From the NCBI RefSeq assembly GCF_000003605.2, contig NW_003135104.1, positions 1-64,000 on the forward strand: a DNA stretch of 64,000 nt, given 5' to 3'. The stretch's first letter is position 1; each line of letters opens with the position of its first letter. The position numbers were made by a program, and so were the translations under genes. The notes under the pieces were generated by a model, which made no database searches, was not told the origin of the DNA, and saw nothing but the letters and a program-made list of their open reading frames with translations. Origin of the DNA: Saccoglossus kowalevskii (lineage: Eukaryota > Hemichordata > Enteropneusta > Harrimaniidae). Positions 36,341 through 49,660 of the stretch are shown here, piece by piece.

Positions 36341-36465
36341 GTAGAAACCTTTCAGGTTTTCCACACCAGCACAATTTGAATAAAAACCTTTCAGGTTTTC
36401 ACCACATCAGCACAATTGGAGTAGAAACCTTTCAGGGTTTTCACCACATCAGCACAATTGAGTAG
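36340..36465. other. indel-rich patch
   Basis: CAGGTTTTCCACACC, CAGGTTTTCACC, CACAATTGGAG and CACAATTGAG cluster here, after a CAGGTTTTTCACC unit near 36271. It separates the 23-kb-like block from a Block A-like block. Confidence 0.6.
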
Positions 36466-38230
36466 AAACCTTTCAGGGTTTTCACCACATCAGCACAATT
36501 TGAGTAGAAACCTTTCACGGTTTTCACCACATCAGCACAATTTGAGAAGGAACCTTTCGGGGTTTTCACCACATCAGCACAATTTGAGTAGGAACCTTTC
36601 AGGGTTTTCACCACATCAGCACAATTTGAGTAGAAACCTTTCAGGGTTTTCACCACATCAGCACAATTTGAGTAGAAACCTTTCGGGGTTTTCACCACAT
36701 CAGCACAATTTGAGTAGAAACCTTTCAGGGTTTTCACCACATCAGCACAATTTGAGTAGAAACCTTTCAGGGTTTTCACCACATCAGCGCAATTTGAGTA
36801 GAAACCTTTCAGGGTTTTCACCACATCAGCACAATTTGAGTTGAAACCTTTCAGGGTTTTCACCACATCAGCACAATTTGAGTAGAAACCTTTCAGGGTT
36901 TTCACCACATCAGCACAATATGAGTAGGAAGCTTTCGGGGTTTTCACCACACCAGCACAATTTGAGTGGAAACCTTTCGGGGTTTTCACCACAGCACAAT
37001 TTGAGTAGAAACCATTCAGGGTTTTCACCACACCAGCACAATTTGAGTAGGAACCTTTCGGGGTTTTCACCACATCAGCACAATTTGACTAGAAATTTTT
37101 CAGGGTTTTCACCACACCAGCACAATTTGAGTAGGAACCTTTCGTGGTTTTCACCACATCAGCACAATTTGAGTAGAAACCTTTCAGAGTTTTCACCACA
37201 TCAGCACAATTTGAGTAGAAACCTTTCAGGGTTTTCACCACATCAGCACAATTTGAGTTGAAACCTTTCAGGGTTTTCACCACATCAGCACAATTTGAGT
37301 AGAAACCTTTCAGGGTTTTCACCACATCAGCACAATTTGAGTAGAAACCTTTCAGGGTTTTCACCACATCAGCACAATTTGAGTAGAAACCTTTCGGGGT
37401 TTTCACCACACCAGCACAATTTGAGTAGGAACCTTTCGGGGTTTTCACCACATCAGCACAATTTGAGTAGAAACCTTTCAGGTTTTCACCACATCAGCAC
37501 AATTTGAGTAGAAACCTTTCAGGGTTTTTCCACACCAGCACAATTTGAGTAGAAACCTTTCGGGGTTTTCACCACATCAGCACTATTTGAGTAGAACATT
37601 TTCAGGTCTTTCACCACATCAGCACAATATGAGTAGGAAGCTTTCGGAGTTTTCACCACACCAGCACAATTTGAGTGGAAACCTTTCGGGGTTTTCACCA
37701 CAGCACAATTTGAGTAGAAACCATTCAGGGTTTTCACCACACCAGCACAATTTGAGTAGGAACCTTTCGGGGTTTTCACCACATCAGCACAATTTGACTA
37801 GAAATTTTTCAGGGTTTTCACCACACCAGCACAATTTGAGTAGAAACCTTTCAGGGTTTTCACCACATCAGCACAATTTGAGTAGAAACCTTTCAGGGTT
37901 TTCACCACATCAGCACAATTTGAGTAGAAACCTTTCAGGGTTTTCACCACATCAGCACAATTTGAGTAGAAACCTTTCAGGGTTTTCACCACATCAGCAC
38001 AATTTGAGTAGAAACCTTTCGGGGTTTTCACCACATCAGCACAATTTGAGTAGAAACCTTTCAGGGTTTTCACCACATCAGCGCAATTTGAGTAGAAACC
38101 TTTCAGGGTTTTCACCACATCAGCGCAATTTGAGTAGAAACCTTTCAGGGTTTTCACCACATCAGCACAATTTGAGTTGAAACCTTTCAGGGTTTTCACC
38201 ACATCAGCACAATTTGAGTAGAAACCTTTC
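36466..38230 (+). repeat. Block A, partial and fifth full copies
   Basis: A partial Block A (from CACAATATGAGTAGGAAGC, about 36916, with 39-bp unit near 36990) is followed by a full copy at 37519-37782 and ordinary units to 38230. The full copy matches 18188 at an offset of 19331 bp, with one change to TTTCGGAGTTTTC. The CAGGTTTTCACC unit before the marker (about 37480) is shared with 18150 and 19770. Confidence 0.9.
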
Positions 38231-38335
38231 AGGTTTTCACCACATCAGCACAATATGAGTAGAGCTTTCGGGGTTTCACCACATCAGCACATTTGAGTAG
38301 AAACCTTTCAGGGGTTTTCCACACCAGCACAATTG
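38230..38335. other. indel-rich patch
   Basis: CAGGTTTTCACC, GTAGAGCTTTCGGGGTTTCACC, CAGCACATTTGAG and CACAATTGAG lie within three units, exactly where Block A gives way to Block N. Confidence 0.65.
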
Positions 38336-39940
38336 AGTAGAAACATTTCAGGGTTTTCACCACATCAGCACAATTTGAGTAGAAACCTTTCGTGGTTTTC
38401 ACCACATCAGCACAATTTGAGTAGAAACCTTTCGGGGTTTTCACCACATCAGCACAATTTGAGTAGAAACCTTTCGGGATTTTCACCACATCAGCACAAT
38501 TTGAGTAGAAACCTTTTAGGGTTTTCACCACATCAGCACAATTTGAGTAGAAACCTTTCGGGGTTTTCACCACATCAGCACAATTTGAGTAGAAACCTTT
38601 CGGGGTTTTCACCACATCAGCACAATTTGAGTAGAAACCCTTCAGGGTTTTCACCACATCAGCACAATTTGAGTAGAAACCTTTCAGGGTTTTCACCACA
38701 CCAGCACAATTTGAGTAGGAACCTTTCGGGGTTTTCACCACATCAGCACAATTTGAGTAGAAACCTTTCAGGGTATTCACCACATCAGCACAATTTGAGT
38801 AGAAACCTTTCAGGGTTTTCACCACATCAGCACAATTTGAGTAGAAACCTTTCGGGGTTTTCACCACACCAGCACAATTTGAGTAGAAACCTTTCAGGGT
38901 TTTCACCACATCAGCTCAATTTGAGTAGAAACCTTTCAGGGTTTTCTCCACATCAGCACAATTTGAGTAGAAACCTTTCAGGGTTTTCACCACATCAGCA
39001 CAATTTGAGTAGAAACTATTCGGGGTTTTCACCACATCAGCACAATTTGAGTAGAAACCTTTCAGGGTTTTCACCACATCAGCACAATTTGAGTAGAAAC
39101 CTTTCAGGGTTTTCACCACATCAGCTCAATTTGAGTAGAAACCTTTCAGGGTTTTCACCACATCAGCACACTTTGAGTAGAAACCTTTCAGGGTTTTCAC
39201 CACATCAGCACAATTTGAGTAGAAACCTTTCAGGGTTTTCACCACATCAGCACAATTTGAGTAGAAACCTTTGGGGGTTTTCACCACACCAGCACAATTT
39301 GAGTAGGAACCTTTCGGGGTTTTCACCACATCAGCACAATTTGAGTAGAAACCTTTCAGGGTTTTTCCACACCAGCACAATTTGAATAAAAACCTTTCGG
39401 GGTTTTCACCACATCAGCACAATTTGAGTAGAAACCTTTCAGGGTTTTCACCACATCAGCACAATTTGAGTAGGAACCTTTCGGGGTTTTCACCACATCA
39501 GCACAATTTGAGTAGAAACCTTTCAGGGTTTTCACCACATCAGCACAATTTGAGTAGAAACCTTTTAGGGTTTTCACCACATCAGCACAATTTGAGTAGA
39601 AACCTTTCGGGGTTTTCACCACATCAGCACAATTTGAGTAGAAACCTTTCAGGGTTTTCACCACATCCGCACAATTTGAGTAGAAACCTTTCAGGGGTTT
39701 CACCACATCAGCACAATTTGAGTAGAAACCTTTTGGGGTTTTCACAACATCAGCACAATTTGAGTAGAAACCTTTCGAGGTTTTCACCACATCAGCACAA
39801 TTTGAGTAGAAACCTTTCAGGGTTTTCACCACATCAGCACAATTTGAGTAGAAAACTTTTGGGGTTTTCACCACATCAGCACAATTTGAGTAGAAACCTT
39901 TCACAGTTTTCACCACATCAGCACAATTTGAGAAGGAACC
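38336..39940 (+). repeat. Block N with AAACCCTTC unit, then copy of 7.7-8.1 kb
   Basis: The series AAACATTTC, TTTCGTGG, CGGGATTTTC (38476), CTTTTAGGG and AAACCCTTC (38638) matches 59478-59830 at an offset of 21145 bp. From about 38830 it matches 7690-8100 (TTTTCTCCAC, AAACTATTCGG, CTTTGGGGG). A marker and GAATAAAAACC follow at 39385. Confidence 0.9.
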
Positions 39941-40170
39941 TTCAGGGTTTCACTTCATCAGCACAATTGAGGTAGAACTTTTGGGGTTTCACACATCAGC
40001 ACATTAGAGTAGAAACTTTCAGCGTTTTCACCACATCAGCATAATTTGAGTAGGAACCTTTTGGGGTTTTCACCACATCAGCACAAATTTGAGTAGAAAC
40101 CTTTCAGGGTTTTATCCACACCAGCACAATTTGAGTAGAAACCTTTCGGGTTTTTCACCCACATCAGCAC
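39940..40170. other. indel-rich patch
   Basis: AACCTTCAGGGTTTCACTTC, CACAATTGAGGTAG, TTTTGGGGTTTCACACATC, CAGCACATTAGAG, CACAAATTTGAG, GGGTTTTATCCACACC and TTTTTCACCCACATC occur here. Despite the damage, the CATAATTTGAG and CAGCG words show that it belongs to the 2.5-kb/32.3-kb family. Confidence 0.65.
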
Positions 40171-42540
40171 TATTTGAGTAGATCATTTTCAGGTCTTTCA
40201 CCACATCAGCACAATTTGAGTAGAAACCTTTCAGGGTTTTCACCACATCAGCACAATTTGAGTAGAAACCTTTCAGGGTTTTCACCACATCAGCACAATT
40301 TGAGTAGAAACCTTTCGGGGTTTTCACCACATCAGCACAATTTGAGTAGAAACCTTTCAGGGTTTTCACCACATCAGCACAATTTGAGTAGAAACCTTTC
40401 AGGGTTTTCACCACATCAGCACAATTTGAGTAGAAACCTTTCAGGGTTTTCACCACATCAGCACAATTTGACTAGAAATTTTTCAGGGTTTTCACCACAC
40501 CAGCACAATTTGAGTAGAAACCTTTCAGGGTTTTTTCACCACATCAGCACAATTTGAGTAGAAACCTTTCAGGGTTTTCACCACATCAGCACAATTTGAG
40601 TAGAAACCTTTCAGGGTTTTCACCACATCAGCACAATTTGAGTAGAAACCTTTCAGGGTTTTCACCACATCAGCACAATTTGAGTAGGAACCTTTCAGGG
40701 TTTTCACCACATCAGCACAATTTGAGTAGAAACCTTTCAGGGTTTTCACCACATCAGCACAATTTGAGTAGGAACCTTTCAGGGTTTTCACCACATCAGC
40801 ACAATTTGAGTAGAAACCTTTCAGGGTTTTCACCACATCAGCACAATTTGAGTAGAAACCTTTCAGGGTTTTTCCACACCAGCACAATTTGAATAAAAAC
40901 CTTTCGGGGTTTTCACCACATCAGCACAATTTGAGTAGAAAATTTTCAGGTCTTTCACCACATCAGCACAATTTGAGTAGGAACCTTTCAGGGTTTTCAC
41001 CACATCAGCACAATTTGAGTAGAAACCTTTCAGGGTTTTCACCACATCAGCACAATTTGAGTAGAAACCTTTCGGGGTTTTCACCACATCAGCACAATTT
41101 GAGTAGAAACCTTTCGGGGTTTTCACCACATCAGCACAATTTGAGTAGAAACCTTTTAGGGTTTTCACCACATCAGCACAATTTGAGTAGAAACCTTTTA
41201 GGGTTTTCACCACATCAGCACAATTTGAGTAGAAACCTTTCGGGGTTTTCACCACATCAGCACAATTTGAGTAGAAACCTTTCAGGGTTTTCACCACATC
41301 AGCACAATTTGAGTAGAAAACTTTCGGGGTTTTCACCACATCAGCAGAATTTTAGTAGAAACATTTCGGGGTTTTCACCACATCAGCACAATTTGAGTAG
41401 AAACCTTTCAGGGTTTTCACCACATCAGCACAATTTGAGTGGAAAACTTTCGGGGTTTTCACCACATCAGCACAATTTGAGTAGAAAACTTTCGGGGTTT
41501 TCACCACATCAGCACAATTTGAGTAGAAAATTTTCGGGGTTTTCACCACATCAGCACAATTTGAGTAGGAACCTTTCAGGGTTTTCACCACATCAGCACA
41601 ATTTGAGTAGAAACCTTTCAGGGTTTTCACCACATCAGCACAATTTGAGTAGAAACCTTTCAGGGTTTTCACCACATCAGCACAATTTGAGTAGAAAACT
41701 TTCGGGGTTTTCACCACATCAGCAGAATTTTAGTAGAAACATTTCGGGGTTTTCACCACATCAGCACAATTTGAGTAGAAAATTTTCAGGGTTTTCACCA
41801 CATCAGCACAATTTGAGTAGAAACCTTTCAGGGATTTCACCACATCAGCACAATTTGAGTAGAAACCTTTCGGGGTTTTCACCACATCAGCACAATTTGA
41901 GTAGAAACCTTTCAGGGTTTTCACCACATCAGCACAATTTGAGTAGAAAATTTTCAGGGTTTTCACCACATCAGCACAATTTGAGTAGAAACCTTTCGGG
42001 GTTTTCACCACATCAGCACAATTTGAGTAGAAACCTTTCGGGGTTTTCACCACATCAGCACAATTTGAGTAGAAACCTTTCGGGGTTTTCACCACATCAG
42101 CACAATTTCAGTAGAAACCTTTCGTGGTTTTCACCACATCAGCACAATTTGAGTAGAAACCTTTCAGGGTTTTCACCACATCAGCACAAATTGAGTAGAA
42201 ACCTTTCAGGGTTTTCACCACGTCAGCACAATTTGAGTAGGAACCTTTCGGGGTTTTCACCACATCAGCACAATTTGAGTAGAAACCTTTCAGGGTTTTC
42301 ACCACATCAGCACAATTTGAGTAGAAATCTTTCAGGGTTTTTCCACACCAGCACAATTTGAGTAGAAACCTTTCAGGGTTTTCACCACATCAGCACAATT
42401 TGAATAGAAACCTTTCAGGGTTTTCACCACATCAGCACAATTTGAGTAGAAACCTTTCAGGGTTTTCACCACATCAGCACAATTTGAGTAGAAACCTTTC
42501 AGGGTTTTCACCACATCAGCACAATTTGAGTAGAAACCTT
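40171..42540 (+). repeat. composite block with doubled CAGCAGAATTTTAG unit
   Basis: GTAGATCATTTTCAGGTC opens it as at 2650 and 32400. A 44-bp unit lies near 40530, then GAATAAAAACC at 40892. The CAGCAGAATTTTAG plus AAACATTTC pair occurs at 41342 and 41720, 378 bp or nine units apart, marking a nine-unit sub-duplication. The end (CACAAATTGAG, CACGTCAG, AAATCTTTC, 41-bp marker, AATTTGAATAG) matches 53270-53500, offset 11086 bp. Confidence 0.87.
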
Positions 42541-42780
42541 TCGGGGGTTTTCACCACATCAGCACAATTTGAGTAGGAACCTTTCAGGGTTTTCACCACA
42601 TCAGCACAATTTGAGTAGAAACCTTTCGGGGTTTTCACCACATCAGCACAATTTGAGTAGAAACCTTTTCAGGGTTTTCTACCACATCAGCACAATTTGA
42701 GTAGAAACCTTTCGGGGTTTTCACCACATCAGCACAATTTGAGTAGAAACCTTTCTGGGTTTTTCACCACATCAGCACAA
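42540..42780. other. indel-rich patch, mild
   Basis: TTTCGGGGGTTTTC, CCTTTTCAGGG, GGTTTTCTACCACATC and CTGGGTTTTTCACC each gain one base over about 240 bp. Gains rather than losses dominate here. Confidence 0.5.
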
Positions 42781-44266
42781 TTTGAGTAGAAACCTTTCAG
42801 CGTTTTCACCACATCAGCACAATTTGAGTAGAAACCTTTCTGGGTTTTCACCACATCAGCACAATTTGAGTAGAAACCTTTCAGGGTTTTCACCACATCA
42901 GCACAATTTGAGTAGAAACCTTTCAGGGTTTTCACCACATCAGCACAATTTGAGTAGAAACCTTTCTGGGTTTTCACCACATCAGCACAATTTGAGTAGA
43001 AACCTTTCAGGGTTTTCACCACATCAGCACAATTTGAGTAGAAACCTTTCAGGGTTTTCACCACATCAGCACAATTTGAGTAGAAACCTTTCAGGGTTTT
43101 CACCACATCAGCACAATTTGAGTAGAAACCTTTCAGGGTTTTCACCATATCAGCACAATTTGAGTAGAAACCTTTCAGGGTTTTCACCACATCTGCACAA
43201 TTTGAGTAGAAACCTTTCAGGGTTTTCACCACACCAGCACAATTTGAGTAGGAACCTTTCGGGGTTTTCACCACATCAGCACAATTTGAGTAGGAACCTT
43301 TCACGGTTTTCGCCACATCAGCACAATTTGAGTAGAAACCTTTCGGGGTTTTCACCACATCAGCACAATTTGAGTAGAAACCTTTCAGGGTTTTCACCAC
43401 ATCAGCACAATTTGAGTTGAAACCTTTCAGGGTTTTCACCACATCAGCACAATTTGAGTAGAAACCTTTCGGGGTTTTCACCTCATCAGCCAAATTTGAG
43501 TAGAAACCTTTTGGGGTTTTCACAACATCAGCACAATTTGAGTAGAAACCTTCCAGGGTTTTCACCACATCAGCACAATTTGAGTAGAAACCTTTCGGGG
43601 TTTTCACCACATCAGCTTAATTTGAGTAGAAACCTTTCGAAGTTTTCACCACATCAGCACAATTTGAGTAGAAACCTTTCAGGGTTTTCACCACATCAGC
43701 TCAATTTGAGTAGAAACCTTTCTGGGTTTTCACCACATCAGCACAATTTGAGTAGAAACCTTTCTGGGTTTTCACCACATCAGCACAATTTGAGTAGAAA
43801 CCTTTCAGGGTTTTCACCACATCAGCACATTTTGAGTAGAAACCTTTCAGGGTTTTCACCACATCAGCACAATTTGAGTAGAAACCTTTCAGGGTTTTCA
43901 CCACATCAGCACAATTTGAGTAGAAACCTTTCAGGGTTTTCACCACATCAGCACAATTTGAGTAGAAACCTTTCTGGGTTTTCACCACATCAGCACAATT
44001 TGAGTAGAAACCTTTCGGGGTTTTCACCACATCAGCACAATTTGAGTAGAAACCTTTCGGGGTTTTCACCACATCAGCACAATTTGAGTAGAAACCTTTC
44101 AGGGTTTTCACCACATCAGCACAATTTGAGTAGAAACCTTTCAGGGTTTTCACCACATCAGCACAATTTGAGTAGAAACCTTTCAGGGTTTTCACCACAT
44201 CAGCACAATTTGAGTAGAATCCTTTCAGGGTTTTCACCACATCAGCACAATTTGAGTAGAAACCTT
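42781..44266 (+). repeat. copy of 62.6-63.7 kb
   Basis: TTTCAGCG (42799), CACCATATCAG (43141), CACATCTGCAC, TTTCACGGTTTTCGCC, CACCTCATCAGCC, CAACATCAG, CCTTCCAGGG and CAGCACATTTTGAG (43826) all recur 19792 bp downstream. Collinearity holds from about 42780 to 43950. Parts recur at 54130-54440 (one unit shorter) and 57121-57300. Confidence 0.93.
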
Positions 44267-46220
44267 TCAGGGTTTTTTCACCACATCAGCACAATTTGAG
44301 TAGAAACCTTTCAGGGTTTTCACCACATCAGCACAATTTGAGTAGAAACCTTTCAGGGTTTTCACCACATCAGCACAATTTGAGTAGAAATCTTTCAGGG
44401 TTTTCACCACATCAGCACAATTTGAGTAGGAACCTTTCATGGTTTTCACCACATCAGCACAATTTGAGTAGAAACCTTTCTGGGTTTTCACCACATCAGC
44501 ACAATTTGAGTAGAAACCTTTCGGGGTTTTCATCTCATCAGCCAAATTTGAGTAGAAAACTTTCGGGGTTTTCACCACATCAGCACAGTTTGAGTGGAAA
44601 CCTTTCGGGGTTTTCATCTCATCAGCCAAATTTGAGTAGAAAACTTTCGGGGTTTTCACCACATCAGCACAGTTTGAGTAGAAACCTTTCGTGGTTTTCA
44701 CCACATCAGCACAATTTGAGTAGAAACCTTTCGGGGTTTTCACCACATCAGCTCAATTTGAGTAGAAACCTTTCGGGGTTTTCACCACATCAGCTCAATT
44801 TGAGTAGAAACCTTTCAGGGTTTTCACCACATCAGCGCAATTTGAGTAGAAACCTTTTATGGTTTTCACCACATCAGCACAATTTGAGAAGGAACCTTTT
44901 GGGGTTTTCACCACATCAGCACAATTTGAGTAGAAACCTTTCGGTGTTTTCACCACACCAGCACAATTTGAGTAGAAAATTTTCAGGGTTTTCACCACAT
45001 CAGCACAATTTGAGTAGAAACCTTTCAGGGTTTTCACCACATCAGCACAAATTGAGTAGAAACCTTTCAGGGTTTTCACCACATCAGCACAATTTGAGTA
45101 GAAAACTTTCGGGGTTTTCACCACATCAGCACAATTTGAGTAGAACCCTTTCGGGGTTTTCACCACATCAGCACAATTTGAGTAGAAACCTTTCAGGGTT
45201 TTCACCACATCAGCACAATTTGAGTAGAAAATTTTCAGGGTTTTCACCACATCAGCACAATTTGAGTAGAAACCTTTCGGGGTTTTCACCACATCAGCAC
45301 AATTTGAATAGAAACCTTTCAGGGTTTTCACCACATCAGCACAATTTGAGTAGAAACCTTTCGGGGTTTTCACCACATCAGCACAATTTCAGTAGAAACC
45401 TTTCGTGGTTTTCACCACATCAGCACAATTTGAGTAGAAACCTTTCTGGGTTTTCACCACATCAGCACAATTTGAGTAGAAACCTTTCAGGGTTTTTCAC
45501 CACATCAGCACAATTTGAGTAAAAACCTTTCAGGGTTTTCACCACACCAGCACAATTTGAGTAGGAACCTTTCGGGGTTTTCACCACACCAGCACAATTT
45601 GAATAAAAACCTTTCAGGGTTTTCACCACATCAGCACAATTGGAGTAGAAACCTTTCAGGGTTTTCACCACATCAGCACAATTTGAGTAGAAACCTTTCA
45701 GGGTTTTCACCACATCAGCACAATTGGAGTAGAAACCTTTCAGGGTTTTCACCACATCAGCACAATTTGAGTAGAAACCTTTCAGGGTTTTCACCACATC
45801 AGCACAATTTGAGTAGAAACCTTTCGGGGTTTTCACCACATCAGCACAATTTGAGTAGAAACCTTTCAGGGTTTTCACCACATCAGCACAATTTGAGTAG
45901 AAACCTTTCAGGGTTTTCACCACATCAGCACAATTTGAGTAGAAACCTTTCAGGGTTTTCACCACATCAGCACAATTTGAGTAGAAACCTTTCCAGGGTT
46001 TTCACCACATCAGCACAATTTGAGTAGAAACCTTTCAGGGTTTTCACCTCATCAGCACAATTTGAGTAGAAACTTTTCTGGGTTTTCACCACATCAGCAC
46101 AATTTGAGTAGAAACCTTTCAGCGTTTTCACCACATCAGCACAATTTGAGTAGGAACCTTTCACGGTTTTCACCACATCAGCACAATTTGAGTAGAAATC
46201 TTTCAGGGTTTTCACCACAT
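44267..46220 (+). repeat. Block B, third full copy, then CACAATTGGAG pair
   Basis: 44267-44746 matches 3013-3492. One CAGCACAGTTTG unit continues into GAGTGGAAACC, a private change. The block passes into AAATTTTC, AAAACTTTC and AATTTGAATAG units. The CACAATTGGAG pair at 45635 and 45719 matches 34.8 kb. Near 46040-46150 the CACCTCATCAG, AAACTTTTCTGGG and CAGCG units repeat those of 2.4 kb. Confidence 0.9.
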
Positions 46221-49200
46221 CAGCACAATTTGAGTAAGGAACCTTTCATGGTTTTCACCACATCAGCACAATTTGAGTAGAAACCTTTCAGGGTTTTCAC
46301 CACATCAGCACAATTTGAGTAGAAACCTTTCGGGGTTTTCATCTCATCAGCCAAATTTGAGTAGAAAACTTTCGGGGTTTTCACCACATCAGCACAGTTT
46401 GAGTAGAAACCTTTCGGGGTTTTCATCTCATCAGCCAAATTTGAGTAGAAAACTTTCGGGGTTTTCACCACATCAGCACAGTTTGAGTAGAAACCTTTCG
46501 TGGTTTTCACCACATCAGCACAATTTGAGTAGAAACCTTTCGGGGTTTTCACCACATCAGCTCAATTTGAGTAGAAACCTTTCGGGGTTTTCACCACATC
46601 AGCTCAATTTGAGTAGAAACCTTTCAGGGTTTTCACCACATCAGCGCAATTTGAGTAGAAACCTTTTATGGTTTTCACCACATCAGCACAATTTGAGAAG
46701 GAACCTTTCGGGGTTTTCACCACATCAGCACAATTTGAGTAGAAACCTTTCGGGGTTTTCACCACATCAGCACAATTTGAGTAGAAAATTTTCAGGGTTT
46801 TCACCACATCAGCACAATTTGAGTAGAAACCTTTCAGGGTTTTCACCACATCAGCACAATTTGAGTAGAAACCTTTCAGGGTTTTCACCACATCAACACA
46901 ATTTGAGTGGAAACATTTCAGGGTTTTTACCACATCAGCACAATTTGAGTAGAAAATTTTCAGGGTTTTCATCACATCAGCACAATTTGAGTAGAAACCT
47001 TTCGGGGTTTTCACCACATCAGCACAATTTCAGTAGAAACCTTTAAGGGTTTTCACCACACCAGCACAATTTGAGTAGGAACCTTTCGTGGTTTTCACCA
47101 CATCAGCACAATTTGAGTAGAAACCTTTCAGGGTTTTCACCACATCAGCACAATTTGAGTAGAAACCTTTCAGGGTTTTCACCACATCAGCACAATTTGA
47201 GTAGAAACCTTTCAGGGTTTTCACCACATCAGCACAATTTGAGTAGAAACCTTTCAGGGTTTTCACCACATCAGCACAATTTGAGTAGAAACCTTTCGGG
47301 GTTTTCACCACACCAGCACAATTTGAGTAGGAACCTTTCAGCGTTTTCACCACATCAGCACAATTTGAGTAGGAACCTTTCGGGGTTTTCACCACATCAG
47401 CACAATTTGAGTAGAAACCTTTCAGGGTTTTTCCACACCAGCACAATTTGAGTAGAAACCTTTCGGGGTTTTTCCACACCAGCACAATTTGAGTAGAAAC
47501 CTTTCGGGGTTTTCACCACATCAGCACTATTTGAGTAGAACATTTTCAGGTCTTTCACCACATCAGCACAATATGAGTAGGAAGCTTTCGGGGTTTTCAC
47601 CACATCAGCACAATTTGAGTAGAAACCTTTCAGGGTTTTCACCACATCAGCACAATTTGAGTAGAAACCTTTCAGGGTTTTCACCACATCAGCACAATTT
47701 GAGTAGAAACCTTTCGGGGTTTTCATCTCATCAGCCAAATTTGAGTAGAAAACTTTCGGGGTTTTCACCACATCAGCACAGTTTGAGTAGAAATCTTTCG
47801 GGGTTTTCATCTCATCAGCCAAATTTGAGTAGAAAACTTTCGGGGTTTTCACCACATCAGCACAGTTTGAGTAGAAACCTTTCGTGGTTTTCACCACATC
47901 AGCACAATTTGAGTAGAAACCTTTCGGGGTTTTCACCACATCAGCTCAATTTGAGTAGAAACCTTTCGGGGTTTTCACCACATCAGCACAATTTCAGTAG
48001 AAACCTTTAAGGGTTTTCACCACACCAGCACAATTTGAGTAGGAACCTTTCGTGGTTTTCACCACATCAGCACAATTTGAGTAGAAACCTTTCAGGGTTT
48101 TCACCACATCAGCACAATTTGAGTAGAAACCTTTCAGGGTTTTCACCACATCAGCACAATTTGAGTAGAAACCTTTCAGGGTTTTCACCACATCAGCACA
48201 ATTTGAGTAGAAACCTTTCAGGGTTTTCACCACATCAGCACAATTTGAGTAGAAACCTTTCGGGGTTTTCACCACATCAGCACAATTTGAGTAGGAACCT
48301 TTCAGCGTTTTCACCACATCAGCACAATTTGAGTAGGAACCTTTCGGGGTTTTCACCACATCAGCACAATTTGAGTAGAAACCTTTCAGGGTTTTCCACA
48401 CCAGCACAATTTGAGTAGAAACCTTTCGGGGTTTTCACCACATCAGCACAATTTGAGTAGAAACCTTTCGAGGTTTTCACCACACCAGCACAATTTGAGT
48501 AGAAAATTTTCAGGGTTTTCACCACATCAGCACAATTTGAGTAGAAACCTTTCAGGGTTTTCACCACATCAGCACAATTTGAGTAGAAACCTTTCAGGGT
48601 TTTCACCACATCAGCACAATTTGAGTAGAAACCTTTCAGGGTTTTCACCACATCAACACAATTTGAGTGGAAACATTTCAGGGTTTTCACCACATCAGCA
48701 CAATTTGAGTAGAAACCTTTCAGGGTTTTCACCACATCAGCACAATTTGAGTAGAAACCTTTCAGGGTTTTCACCACATCAGCACAATTTGAGTAGAAAC
48801 CTTTCAGGGTTTTCACCACATCAGCACAATTTGAGTAGAAACCTTTCAGGGTTTTTTCACCACATCAGCACAATTTGAGTAGAAACCTTTCAGGGTTTTC
48901 ACCACATCAGCACAATTTGAGTAGAAACCTTTCAGGGTTTTCACCACATCAGCACAATTTGAGTAGAAATCTTTCAGGGTTTTCACCACATCAGCACAAT
49001 TTGAGTAGGAACCTTTCATGGTTTTCACCACATCAGCACAATTTGAGTAGAAACCTTTCAGGGTTTTCACCACATCAGCACAATTTGAGTAGAAACCTTT
49101 CGGGGTTTTCATCTCATCAGCCAAATTTGAGTAGAAAACTTTCGGGGTTTTCACCACATCAGCACAGTTTGAGTAGAAACCTTTCGGGGTTTTCATCTCA

Positions 49201-49660
49201 TCAGCCAAATTTGAGTAGAAAACTTTCGGGGTTTTCACCACATCAGCACAGTTTGAGTAGAAACCTTTCGTGGTTTTCACCACATCAGCACAATTTGAGT
49301 AGAAACCTTTCGGGGTTTTCACCACATCAGCTCAATTTGAGTAGAAACCTTTCGGGGTTTTCACCACATCAGCTCAATTTGAGTAGAAACCTTTCAGGGT
49401 TTTCACCACATCAGCGCAATTTGAGTAGAAACCTTTTATGGTTTTCACCACATCAGCACAATTTGAGAAGGAACCTTTCGGGGTTTTCACCACATCAGCA
49501 CAATTTGAGTAGAAACCTTTCGGGGTTTTCACCACATCAGCACAATTTGAGTAGAAAATTTTCAGGGTTTTCACCACATCAGCACAATTTGAGTAGAAAC
49601 CTTTCAGGGTTTTCACCACATCAGCACAATTTGAGTAGAAACCTTTCAGGGTTTTTTCAC
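46220..49660 (+). repeat. Block B triplet, about 1384-bp period
   Basis: CATCTCATCAGCC pairs start near 46339, 47724 and 49110, giving successive spacings close to 1385 bp. The 46.2-48.0 kb part is the 4.2-5.7 kb block in two overlapping registers (offsets 41805 and 43189), whose difference, 1384 bp, is 33 units minus 2. The second copy (47.7-48.0 kb) jumps from the first CAGCTCAATTTG unit to CAGCACAATTTCAG, an internal loss. The third opens with a 44-bp unit. Confidence 0.92.
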
